From Caldisalinibacter kiritimatiensis (GTDB lineage Bacteria > Bacillota > Clostridia > Tissierellales > Caldisalinibacteraceae): 64,000 nt of DNA. The stretch spans positions 1 to 64,000 of the forward strand of contig NZ_ARZA01000203.1 of assembly GCF_000387765.1 (NCBI RefSeq), written 5' to 3'. Both the position numbers and the translations under genes were made by a program. Below, one piece after another: positions 16,173 through 24,370 of this stretch. Within the stretch, counting starts at the first letter, position 1; every line of letters begins with the position of its first letter. Under the pieces are notes generated by a model, which made no database searches, was not told where the DNA came from, and was given only the letters and a program-made list of their open reading frames with translations.

Positions 16173-16952
16173 GTGTTAACAGTGAAATATTTAAACAAAC
16201 TTATCAATGAACATATGGACAAGTTAACAGAAACTGATTTGAAAATCCTAGATTATGTTAAACAAAATATAGATGAAATTGATAAATATTCAATTAATGA
16301 ATTAGCATCACAATGTTTTGTATCTAGAACTACTATCTTAAGACTGGCCAAAAAATTAAACTTCTCTGGATACTCCGATTTTCGCTCATATATTAAATTT
16401 CATAAATCACAAGTAGATAAAAAGACATCTTCAAGTATTACTAAGAATTTTTTGTTTGAAGATATGAAAAAAACTGCACAGTTATTGAATAAAGACTCCA
16501 TAGATAATATAGTAAATCTATTGCTTAATGCAGACCATGTTTTATTAATAGGGTCTTGGTTGTTAAAATCTAGCTGTTACTATACAGGTAAACGTTTCAA
16601 TTACTACGAAACAAAGTTTTTTGCACCCCAAAACGATGAAGAAACAAGAATTTCTTTCATAAACAGTGTAACTAAAAATTCAGTTATACTATTACTATCA
16701 TTTTCAGGAGAAACATCTAAAATCATTGAATATGCTAAACTTGCAAAGCAAAAAGGAGCTACAACAGTTTCCATAACTTCTTTATCTAAAAATCAACTTT
16801 CTAAATTATGTGATATTAATCTTTGGGCAAATATTTCCTTAATATATGAAGAAAAACAAAATGAATGTATTGCTTCAAGTTTAACTATTGATTACATTTT
16901 AGAAGAAATATTTTTAAATTATTTATCTCGCATTAACATACTTGACTATTAA
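16173..16952 (+). CDS. RpiR/MurR family transcriptional regulator
   Basis: A 259-residue regulator. The N-terminal HTH_6 domain contains YSINELASQCFVSRTTILRLAKKLNFSGYSDF; the C-terminal SIS domain (about residues 105-240) contains VLLIGSWLLKSS and VILLLSFSGETSKIIEYAKLAKQKGATTVSITS, which bind sugar phosphates. It lies between the nagB operon and the GH4-PTS-sulfatase unit and is the natural controller of both, sensing an amino-sugar phosphate. The start is uncertain: GTG 16173 is close to AAGG, GTG 16182 is 12 nt from it. Confidence 0.9.
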   Translation: MLTVKYLNKLINEHMDKLTETDLKILDYVKQNIDEIDKYSINELASQCFVSRTTILRLAKKLNFSGYSDFRSYIKFHKSQVDKKTSSSITKNFLFEDMKKTAQLLNKDSIDNIVNLLLNADHVLLIGSWLLKSSCYYTGKRFNYYETKFFAPQNDEETRISFINSVTKNSVILLLSFSGETSKIIEYAKLAKQKGATTVSITSLSKNQLSKLCDINLWANISLIYEEKQNECIASSLTIDYILEEIFLNYLSRINILDY

Positions 16953-16981
16953 AGTAATAAAAGCATATATACTTTATATTT

Positions 16982-18382
16982 TTAATAGTCAGGTAGATTC
17001 TCATAGTCGTCAGGGTTTTTAGAACTAGGTAAAATACACTCTTTCTTATTCACCTTCCATGTAGAATGAATATTTATGTGCCCCTCTAATAAAGGATCAT
17101 TTGTTCTTTCTTGCCAATTTTGTAGCTCTGTTCTTAATTCTATTAATATATCTTTATATTCTGGTTCGTTTGCTAAGTTGTTTCTTTCAGCTGGATCAAA
17201 ATATAAATCAAATAAATATTCTCTTGCTTTCATCTTCTCTCTCCAACCATGTTTTATTAAATGAATTTTAGAAGGAGATTCATCACAGTTTGATAAATTG
17301 TATTTATTCCATGAATTATCATAATATCTGATGTACTTATATCTCTTTGTTCTAATACATCTTGCTGGCTCATAAGAAGTATGAAAATTGGTTTCTGCAT
17401 AAATATATTCATTTACTTCTTTTTTATTAGCTTTAAATAAATCAATAAACGACTTACCTTGTAAAAAGTCAGGTTTATCGAGGTTAAGAATATCACATAG
17501 TGTAGGATATACATCTATTTGAGAAATCATGGAATCCACAACCATACCGTGAGAATTAGGTTCTTTAGGATTTCGAATAATTAATGAAATCCCTATACCA
17601 TCATCAGTAAGGTTGCATTTCATAAAAGGATTTGCAATACCGTGATCTGTAGTAAAAATAATTACAGTTTCATCATATAATCCTGTTTCCTTTAATACAT
17701 CAATCACTTTACCAAAGCATTTATCTGCTATTTTAGCTGATTTATAAAATCTAGCCATATCTAATCTAGATTTTTCATCATTGTAGGTATTCTTAGGAGT
17801 ATGTATATAATTAGGATTTAAATCATCATACTTAAGTTCATCTTCAGACAATTCAGGATACTCACGATGTGTAGCAAATAATCCATAGGATAAAAAGAAC
17901 TTTTCTTTTCTTTCACTGGCTTGTTTAAGATAATTCACTACATTTTCAGCATTTAATAAATCCCACTTTACCAAATCTCCATCATCTTTACAGTTTGACA
18001 TATCTGCTGTGATATGTTTTGTATACCCTAATTCCTTAGCTGCAACATCTCCCCTTTGTAAGGGTATCCAAAATCGATTTTCATGCTGAATCCCACATAA
18101 AACAGTCTCATATCCATTATCTTTAAAAAATGATGCCATATGCCAACCTTTATTTTTTATATCAAACCCTCTATGAGATAAGCCTAACATACCATTAGAA
18201 TGGGGATAGCGTCCAGTTAAAAAAGAAGCTCTTGATGGTGAACATGTAGGACCCCCACAAAAAGCATTTCTAAATAATAAAGCATCTTTAGCAAATCCCA
18301 TTAAATTTGGAGTAGGTACATTATAACCATAAGGTTTAATTAAACGTCCTGTATCATGGGTGTGAATATATATAATATTCAT
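16982..18382 (-). CDS. Cytosolic Cys-type sulfatase
   Basis: A 466-residue type I sulfatase. The modification motif is CSPSRASFLTG starting at Cys47, so the formylglycine is made from Cys and needs anSME, present in this window. Metal-binding and catalytic words include IFTTDHG near residue 246 and GIQHENRFW. There is no signal peptide (MNIIYIHTHDTGR), so it works in the cytosol, unlike most sulfatases. The stretch ALLFRNAFCGGPTCSPSRASFLTG...HSNGMLGL recalls heparan N-sulfatase (SGSH), suggesting N-sulfoglucosamine as substrate; that subfamily call is tentative. It is the last gene after the PTS gene; a stem-loop separates them. AAGGAGGAG precedes the ATG. Confidence 0.93.
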   Translation of the reverse strand: MNIIYIHTHDTGRLIKPYGYNVPTPNLMGFAKDALLFRNAFCGGPTCSPSRASFLTGRYPHSNGMLGLSHRGFDIKNKGWHMASFFKDNGYETVLCGIQHENRFWIPLQRGDVAAKELGYTKHITADMSNCKDDGDLVKWDLLNAENVVNYLKQASERKEKFFLSYGLFATHREYPELSEDELKYDDLNPNYIHTPKNTYNDEKSRLDMARFYKSAKIADKCFGKVIDVLKETGLYDETVIIFTTDHGIANPFMKCNLTDDGIGISLIIRNPKEPNSHGMVVDSMISQIDVYPTLCDILNLDKPDFLQGKSFIDLFKANKKEVNEYIYAETNFHTSYEPARCIRTKRYKYIRYYDNSWNKYNLSNCDESPSKIHLIKHGWREKMKAREYLFDLYFDPAERNNLANEPEYKDILIELRTELQNWQERTNDPLLEGHINIHSTWKVNKKECILPSSKNPDDYENLPDY

Positions 18383-18408
18383 TAAAACTCCTCCTTATAA
18401 GGTAAACA

Positions 18409-18451
18409 TTGAATAACAATCCACCTATATAGCAGGTAGATTGTTATTCAA
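18409..18451. terminator. Stem-loop between the PTS gene and the sulfatase gene
   Basis: TTGAATAACAATCYACCT pairs with its complement over 18 bp with one mismatch around a 7-nt loop. There is no U-run on the minus side, so it may be a partial terminator or a mRNA-stabilising hairpin that sets the sulfatase level below that of the PTS. Confidence 0.6.
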
Positions 18452-18467
18452 TTAATTTTTATTAAAA

Positions 18468-19874
18468 TTATATAGTTGCAGTTTTACTATTTTGTTTATT
18501 TTCTGTTTTGTTTAATTTTCTTCTCTTAATGAATAAGTAAGTTAATATAAACGGTACTCCCCCTGATATTAAATTAACAATTGTGTATTGTAGTACTGTT
18601 CCATGTAAATGTAGAAGATAACCTGGTATAACTGCAATACCCATTCCAGAACCTGCTAATCCAACAGCAGCTGAGTACATACCACCAAGTGCACTTCCTA
18701 ATAAGCCGAATAGGAATGGCCAGAAGTTAACTAAAGTAACCCCAAATATTGCAGGTTCAGTGATTCCTAACCATGCTGATACGGCTGCCGAAATAGAAAG
18801 TGCCTTTTCTTTTCTATTATTACTGAATATAGCAAAGGCTAAAACTGCACCTGCTTGTCCAGCAACAGCAGCAGAACGAATTGGTTGATATAAGTTAAAC
18901 CCTGTTTCACTCAAGAAATTAATATCAATAACCCATAAAGCATGATGTAAACCTGTTATAACTAATGCTTGTTGTAAGCCTCCAACTAAAAATCCTCCAA
19001 GACCAAAAGGAAGAGTAAATAAGAATTGGAATAAGCTAACAACTCCACTTTCAATTAAGCGAGCAACTGGTCCTATTATAAATAACCCTGTAAATAATCC
19101 AATTGTCATAACCACAAAAGGTGTAACAATAAAATCTAATGAATTTGGTATAATTTTTCTAATGCGTTTTTCAATAAAAGCTGCAACAAAAGCTACTCCT
19201 AGAACTGGGATAACAGAACCTTGATATCCTACAACTTTTGTATTAAATCCAAATAAAGATACAATAATCGGATCTAAGTTCCCCCTACCTACTGCTCCAG
19301 CAGATGGTAAGATTGAGTGTACTAACATTAAACCTATAATAAAACCAAAAATAGGTGTACCTCCAAATCTCTTCATTGCAGACCATCCAACTAAAGCAGG
19401 TAAAAATGCAAAAGGTGTGTCTGTTAAAATTTGAGAAAACTTATACCAAAATGAATCAGGAGTTAATACTCCTAAATGAGTTAAAAATGAACGAAGCCCC
19501 ATTAAAATACCAGAAGCAATAATTACAGGAATAATGGGTATAAAAATGTCTCCAAATACACGTACAATCTTTTGAAGTGGGGACATATTATTATATACAG
19601 TTTCTTTTACTCCCCCTGTAGCAGTACCTAACTTTTCAGCTTCTTTGTATACTTCGTTAACAACCCCAGTACCTAGTATAATTTGAAACTGACCAGAGTT
19701 GTAGAAGGTACCTTTAACACCTTCGATGTCCTCAATAGCCTCTTTATTAAATTTAGATTTGTCATTAAGCATTAAGCGTAATCTGGTAGCACAATGCTCC
19801 ATTCCGTTAACGTTTTCCAGCCCTCCTACGTTGTCAATAATTTCTTTGGCCATTTTCGAATAATTCAACGCCAT
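18468..19874 (-). CDS. PTS EIIBC component, glucose/sucrose superfamily
   Basis: A 468-residue PTS permease. The EIIB domain has the phosphocysteine motif MEHCATRLRL (Cys28); the EIIC domain follows from about residue 105 with ten hydrophobic segments, and LVITGLHHALWVID plus LGITEPAIFGV are the EIIC signatures (the latter holds the substrate-binding Glu). It phosphorylates a sugar while importing it. An EIIA domain is missing, so a general EIIA-Glc must serve it. Sequence style is closest to sucrose/trehalose/N-acetylmuramate EIIBC proteins. Neighbouring GH4 glycosidase, sulfatase and NagB point to an alpha-linked, sulfated amino-sugar glycoside. AAGGGGGAG precedes the ATG. Confidence 0.92.
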   Translation of the reverse strand: MALNYSKMAKEIIDNVGGLENVNGMEHCATRLRLMLNDKSKFNKEAIEDIEGVKGTFYNSGQFQIILGTGVVNEVYKEAEKLGTATGGVKETVYNNMSPLQKIVRVFGDIFIPIIPVIIASGILMGLRSFLTHLGVLTPDSFWYKFSQILTDTPFAFLPALVGWSAMKRFGGTPIFGFIIGLMLVHSILPSAGAVGRGNLDPIIVSLFGFNTKVVGYQGSVIPVLGVAFVAAFIEKRIRKIIPNSLDFIVTPFVVMTIGLFTGLFIIGPVARLIESGVVSLFQFLFTLPFGLGGFLVGGLQQALVITGLHHALWVIDINFLSETGFNLYQPIRSAAVAGQAGAVLAFAIFSNNRKEKALSISAAVSAWLGITEPAIFGVTLVNFWPFLFGLLGSALGGMYSAAVGLAGSGMGIAVIPGYLLHLHGTVLQYTIVNLISGGVPFILTYLFIKRRKLNKTENKQNSKTATI

Positions 19875-19897
19875 AAAATCTCCCCCTTATTTTCTTT

Positions 19898-20692
19898 TTA
19901 TTTGATCCATATTGGCGATGCCCAAGCTTTTTCACCATTTTTTTGGTGAACTTTTACCATAACATAATCCATATCCTTTTCTGTTCCTTTAACTACATAA
20001 TCTAAAGCTACTTTATATGCTTTATATGGAACACCTTTATGGATTTTTATTTTATAGGCATTATGCCAAAATGGGTCTGAACGATAAAATTCACTAATTC
20101 CAAATCTTTCTTTTGATAATTCCTTCGCTTCGTCAATTAATCCAATTAAGTGAGTTTCCTTTAATATCTCTGAAACAGTATATTGATATTCTTTATCATC
20201 AATTATAACAGTAATTTTAGAATCTATATCTGCTTCTATTTCAAAAATCATTGATTGTGTTTGTATATATGGTGTTGCATGGTTTTTTTGTGATAATTTA
20301 CCTGAACCTACACCACCTTTACGTGTAGTAATATCAAACTCTACAGCGTTTTCTTCTTGCTTAGTTATTTTTTGTCCAGGTGAAGTCCAAAGTTTCTCAA
20401 CACTAATTATCTTTCCTTCAGTCATAACTTTACCTGTCCACTTTTTCTCTGTGATATCTGGGTATACTCTAATATCTGGTCCCCATCCAAGTTCTAATTC
20501 AAATTTAAATCTTACTTTACCACTTAATTCGTCTTTTTCCCATTTTCCATTATGAACATATGTATGCTCAACAATTCCATTTTTAATAATCTCTATACGG
20601 TCTATAGCATTTCCACCTTCAACATCTACAACTGCCTTATACTCATCATTACTACTTTTATCTATAATACTTCCCATTAAGTTATCATTCAA
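19898..20692 (-). pseudogene. DUF3604-like protein, C-terminal part after frameshift
   Basis: An open frame of 264 codons with TTG as nominal start, whose first residues (NDNLMGSI) continue the reading of the upstream frame once two shifts are corrected. The beta-rich content (WGPDIRVYPDITEKKWTG, FDITTRKGGVGSG, WASPIWIK at the end) fits the C-terminal domain of DUF3604/PHP-like proteins, whose last strand is typically W(A)SPIW. No proper ribosome site precedes the TTG, so it may not be made as a separate protein. See the N-terminal part at 20715-21467. Either a real broken gene or two sequencing errors. Confidence 0.65.
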
Positions 20693-20714
20693 AGTATAGT
20701 ATAATTTGATACGA

Positions 20715-21467
20715 CTACTGGGTCACACCATATACATTACGATTTAACATCGCTTTAAAGATAGATTCCTTATCATATTTATCAGCCCATACTCCGAAGA
20801 ATCCATTACCCGTTATTGCAGGATTTATATGGTTGTCCCCAGAACAGATAATACCTGTAATTTTCCCTTGATTTAATCCATTCATCACTGTACCTTGAGT
20901 ACTTCTAGGTCCCATGTGAATATGTACATTTAATGGAATGTCATCAACATCACTTTCAGATGAACCATGGGAAGAATATATTTCTGTAATTGGTGAATAA
21001 CGATGATCATGGGTATCCCAATTTTTCCCTCTATGCCCTACTGCATAACCTGTATGATGAGGTATTGCAATCGCTTGTCCTAATGGGAGTTTTTTACATA
21101 ACTCTTTATAAGTCAAAGGATGTACCATTTCTTCTTCATTAGTTAAATAAAATACATTGTGATCTCCATCTTCTCCGTTTCCCTGCCATTCGTATCCCAT
21201 ATATACAACATAGTCATCTGTTTTTTCTTTCTCTTTTACAAATTTTCTAATTGTTTCCCAATCTTTATTAATGATTTCTGAATCCCTAATATCTTCAAGG
21301 GGCATTCCTGTTTCAGAAAAACGAATATAAAAAGGATAATAAGCTATTCCCCAAAAATCAAGCATCTCTTTTGCAAAATCATACCATTGTTCTAAATCAT
21401 TTAACTGTGGTGAATGAATATTAGAATGAAATTCAGACCAAAATATTTTTTTATCGCTCATCATCAT
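20715..21467 (-). pseudogene. DUF3604-like PHP-superfamily metallohydrolase, N-terminal part
   Basis: A 250-residue frame starting MMMSDKKIFWSEFHSNIHS, with metal-ligand-like His/Asp words FHSNIH, AIAIPHHTGYAVGHRG, ITEIYSSHGSSE and ICSGDNHINP, in the order found in DUF3604 proteins. It stops at TAG 20715 right after NVYGVTQ. A one-base shift restores SSRIKLYF and a second restores LNDNLMGS, giving the expected continuation (…YGVT-SSRIKLYF-LNDNLMGS) into the next frame. Together the parts make about 523 residues, near family size. It follows the GH4 gene closely (11 bp). DUF3604 members are common in sulfated polysaccharide loci; the reaction is unknown. Confidence 0.7.
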
Positions 21468-21478
21468 ATTCTCCTCTC

Positions 21479-22837
21479 TTATATTTTAAACTTATTTAAA
21501 GAATCTTTAGTGTTTCGTTTCAATGTTGGCCAATGCCCTTCATTTGCTTCTATTAAATCATTAAGAATAGCTTTAGCTTTTGGAGTATCGACAATAGTGC
21601 GATTTAAAACCAATGCTTGTAATGCATCATTGTAACTATTATTAAAATATGCATCTACTGTTAACTTTTCATAAGCTAATTGAGCTTCAATTAGTCCTTT
21701 ATAAAATGTAGGAATTGGTCCTACTCTTAAAGGCTCTACTCCATTGGCATTTACTAAGCATGGTATTTCAACCATTGCATCCGATGAAATATTTTCGATT
21801 GCTCCTTTATTCTCAGTAATTATTAGAAAAATCTTATTTTCATTATTGATAATAGAAGTAACTAATTCAATAATATAGTCACCATGTACTCCATTTTGAA
21901 TAGGGGATCCTTCAATTGTACCTTTTTCAATAATTTCATCTAACATTGAAAAAACACGTTTTTCTCTACCATCCATTACCTCATTAGCACGAGTGTAATT
22001 AGGATTAGATTTTTCAACTATTTTTGTTGGATATAAATAATACTGCATATATGTATTTGGTATATAGCCATCAATATCTCTAACCATAACTGCAAGTTGT
22101 TTAAAGGTATCTTGCCATGATTGATCTAACATTTCACTTTCACTTGGTAGTATCTCCTTTTCCTTTAGGAAAGAATATATTTCTGGTAACCTGTCTTTTC
22201 CTGTTTCATCATATAACGCGGTAAACCATCCAAAATGATTTAATCCAAAGTATCTAGGTGATAGTTTTTGTCTTGTAGTACCTAGAACTGTTGAAAACGC
22301 TTCCATCATAGCTATAGGCATATCACATATGTTAATTAATCTTTTGTCATCTGGGAACACTCTTTTTGTTGCTTCTGCTACAATAGCAGCTGGATTAGAA
22401 TAATTTATTATCCAAGCATTTGGTGAATATTTTCTAATATCGTTAACTAATTCTATAAAATCTGGAATGGTACGAATTCCATATGCAAATCCACCTGCTC
22501 CACAAGTTTCTTGTCCTACCGCCTGATGCTTTAAAGGAATTTTTTCATCCTTTTCTCTCATCTTTAATCCACCTGAACGAATTTGCATTAATGCAAAATC
22601 AACATCCTCAAAAGCTTCTTTTTTATCTGTAGTATAGATAAATGTTTCGATTTCTGGATATCTTTCTTTTATTAATATTTCTGCAAACTTTCCAACACGC
22701 TCCTGTCTCTTTTCATCTATGTCATACAATGCTAATTTACGTATTGGTAGTTTATCTTTATAATCACAGATAGTTTTCAACATAGCAGCAGTATATGTAC
22801 TACCACCGCCAACAATGGTTATGTTTAACTTTTTCAT
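21479..22837 (-). CDS. GH4 family 6-phospho-alpha-glucosidase type hydrolase
   Basis: A 452-residue NAD+- and Mn2+-dependent glycosidase of family GH4. The N-terminal NAD-binding loop is VGGGSTYTAAML. Metal ligands are Cys171 in CDMP and His201 in GLNHFGW. CDMP at this place is typical for 6-phospho-alpha-glucosidases, CNVP for beta enzymes, so an alpha-linked phosphorylated substrate is predicted. It acts in the cytosol on the sugar phosphate delivered by the PTS. It is the first gene of the GH4-DUF3604-PTS-sulfatase unit, with a good promoter 50-80 bp upstream. Confidence 0.92.
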   Translation of the reverse strand: MKKLNITIVGGGSTYTAAMLKTICDYKDKLPIRKLALYDIDEKRQERVGKFAEILIKERYPEIETFIYTTDKKEAFEDVDFALMQIRSGGLKMREKDEKIPLKHQAVGQETCGAGGFAYGIRTIPDFIELVNDIRKYSPNAWIINYSNPAAIVAEATKRVFPDDKRLINICDMPIAMMEAFSTVLGTTRQKLSPRYFGLNHFGWFTALYDETGKDRLPEIYSFLKEKEILPSESEMLDQSWQDTFKQLAVMVRDIDGYIPNTYMQYYLYPTKIVEKSNPNYTRANEVMDGREKRVFSMLDEIIEKGTIEGSPIQNGVHGDYIIELVTSIINNENKIFLIITENKGAIENISSDAMVEIPCLVNANGVEPLRVGPIPTFYKGLIEAQLAYEKLTVDAYFNNSYNDALQALVLNRTIVDTPKAKAILNDLIEANEGHWPTLKRNTKDSLNKFKI

Positions 22838-22886
22838 AATATCACCTCTAGCCCTATATTTTGTTTGAATTATAATCTCTGATATT

Positions 22887-22915
22887 ATTATATTTTCGTA
22901 ATTATGTGTTTACAA
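22887..22915 (-). promoter_or_regulatory. SigA promoter of the GH4-PTS-sulfatase unit
   Basis: Minus strand TTGTAA (22915-22910), 17-bp spacer, TATAAT (22892-22887), about 50 bp upstream of the GH4 start. Confidence 0.75.
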
Positions 22916-22931
22916 GTACTTGGAAGCAATG

Positions 22932-22965
22932 TGTGATGACACAATAATAGTTGTGAATTGTCACA
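22932..22965. promoter_or_regulatory. Two palindromic operator-like sites upstream of the promoter
   Basis: TGTGATGACACA (22932-22943) and TGTGAATTGTCACA (22952-22965) are palindromes whose centres are 21 bp apart, two helical turns, and lie just upstream of the -35 box. The position suits an activator dimer pair. The N4 gap of the second site differs from the N6 of CRP. Confidence 0.5.
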
Positions 22966-22993
22966 GGGTATGTGAAAAAGTTCCAACAAAAAC

Positions 22994-23045
22994 AAAAATA
23001 AAGCCAAGCCTGAATAATTCAATTATTCAGGCCTGACCCCGTTCG
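22994..23045. repeat. REP-like palindrome, copy 3
   Basis: CCAAGCCTGAATAATT pairs with AATTATTCAGGCCTGACC, followed by CCCGTT. This is the most complete copy of the element seen at 401 and 3157 and could act as terminator after the YibE/F gene. Confidence 0.7.
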
Positions 23046-23127
23046 TTTGTTCTAGATAACCAAATTTTTAATTAATTAGACTGTCTACTTTGGAAGTATC
23101 ATATCAAACTGGCTGCTTTTTAATTTA

Positions 23128-24279
23128 CTATATTTCTGTTTCAACTTGTTCTTTACTTTCGCTAAATATACTTTTAAGCTCTGTAGTGTATATCCATCCT
23201 GCAAATATAGCAGTTATTGGTGCTACTAATACTAGACCTATACTTCCAACTACTGTACGCATTATTTCAGATGCCACTATTTTTAAGTTTAATATCCTAA
23301 CAAAGCTTGAATTTTTAGTCATAAACAACATTAGTAAAGTTAGATACCCACCAGAGTAAGCAAGTAACAATGTTGTAGTCATTGTTCCTATTACTGCTCT
23401 TCCTACATTAAAACCAGATTGTATTAATTCCTTTGTATTTATATCTGGCTTCTTCATTTTTATCTCTTCCATTGATGCAGCTACATCCATTGCTATATCC
23501 ATAGCTGCTCCTGATGCACCTATTATTATGGCAGCATAGAAAATATATTTCATATTTAAATCATGATGACCACTAAAAAGAAGTGTTGGAGCAAATGATG
23601 AAGTCATTCCATTTAAATTTAACTTATCTCCAAAAATTAAAGTTAATCCAATAGTAACTAATAATCCAACAATTGTTCCTATAAAAGCTGATATTCCCTT
23701 TTTAGTAAATCCTGCTATAGAGAATATTATTATAGCAGACAATAGTACCAATACTCCTGAAGCTAATACTAATGGATTGTTTCCGTTTAATAGGCCTGGT
23801 ATTAAAAATTTCCATATAACAAACAAACTAGCTACAAATGAAAATAGGGCCTTTACTCCAGTGAATCTCGCATATACTATCAAACATACAACAAAAAATG
23901 CAAAAAGAATAAACTCCCAATCTTGTCTATAATGCTCTAACACTATCCCATTTGTAATTTGTCCATTATCTTCTTTAATGGCTACAACTATTTTATCATC
24001 AGGTTTACAAAATGTATCAAGTTCTAATTGACCTAATAAGTTATTAGTTGCTTCAATTTGTTGTCCTTTATATTTACCTTCTAATATCTCAACAACTACT
24101 GTCTGAAAACCAATCTTAGAAACTCCACCTGATACTACATCACTATTATCAACCTCATGTACTAATGCTGTTACCTCTTCTACACCTTCTGTGTTTTGAG
24201 AACTATTATCATATAACAATGCACCTAAAAGTATTGACATTAAAACTATCATTACTACAATAGGAGCTACTTTCTTCAT
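23128..24279 (-). CDS. YibE/F family membrane protein (copy 2)
   Basis: A 383-residue paralogue of the protein at 2006-3067. After an N-terminal membrane anchor (VAPIVVMIVLMSILLGALLY) comes an outer domain to about residue 135 and seven or so membrane helices. Conserved words GASGAAMDIAMDVAASMEEIKMKKP and GFNVGRAVIGTMTTTLLLAYSGG align with the first copy. ATG 24279 is preferred (AAGGTGGTG upstream) over GTG 24291. It is downstream of the alkaline phosphatase but separated from it by a terminator. Function unknown. Confidence 0.85.
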   Translation of the reverse strand: MKKVAPIVVMIVLMSILLGALLYDNSSQNTEGVEEVTALVHEVDNSDVVSGGVSKIGFQTVVVEILEGKYKGQQIEATNNLLGQLELDTFCKPDDKIVVAIKEDNGQITNGIVLEHYRQDWEFILFAFFVVCLIVYARFTGVKALFSFVASLFVIWKFLIPGLLNGNNPLVLASGVLVLLSAIIIFSIAGFTKKGISAFIGTIVGLLVTIGLTLIFGDKLNLNGMTSSFAPTLLFSGHHDLNMKYIFYAAIIIGASGAAMDIAMDVAASMEEIKMKKPDINTKELIQSGFNVGRAVIGTMTTTLLLAYSGGYLTLLMLFMTKNSSFVRILNLKIVASEIMRTVVGSIGLVLVAPITAIFAGWIYTTELKSIFSESKEQVETEI

Positions 24280-24308
24280 TTGATTCACCACCTTTTTTTA
24301 ATACCTAT

Positions 24309-24336
24309 AAATAGCCGGGAAAAATCCCGGCTATCA
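24309..24336 (-). terminator. Terminator after the alkaline phosphatase gene
   Basis: ATAGCCGGG, loop ATTTTT, CCCGGCTAT: a perfect 9-bp GC-rich stem in an AT-rich gap, followed by TTATAGG. Confidence 0.8.
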
Positions 24337-24370
24337 TAGTCATAGTTAATTATATAGTTCTTGATAATAA

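Noticed and set aside
22952-22965. CRP site at TGTGAATTGTCACA
   Set aside because: The half-sites TGTGA and TCACA are right, but the gap is 4 bp instead of 6, so the helical geometry does not fit CRP.
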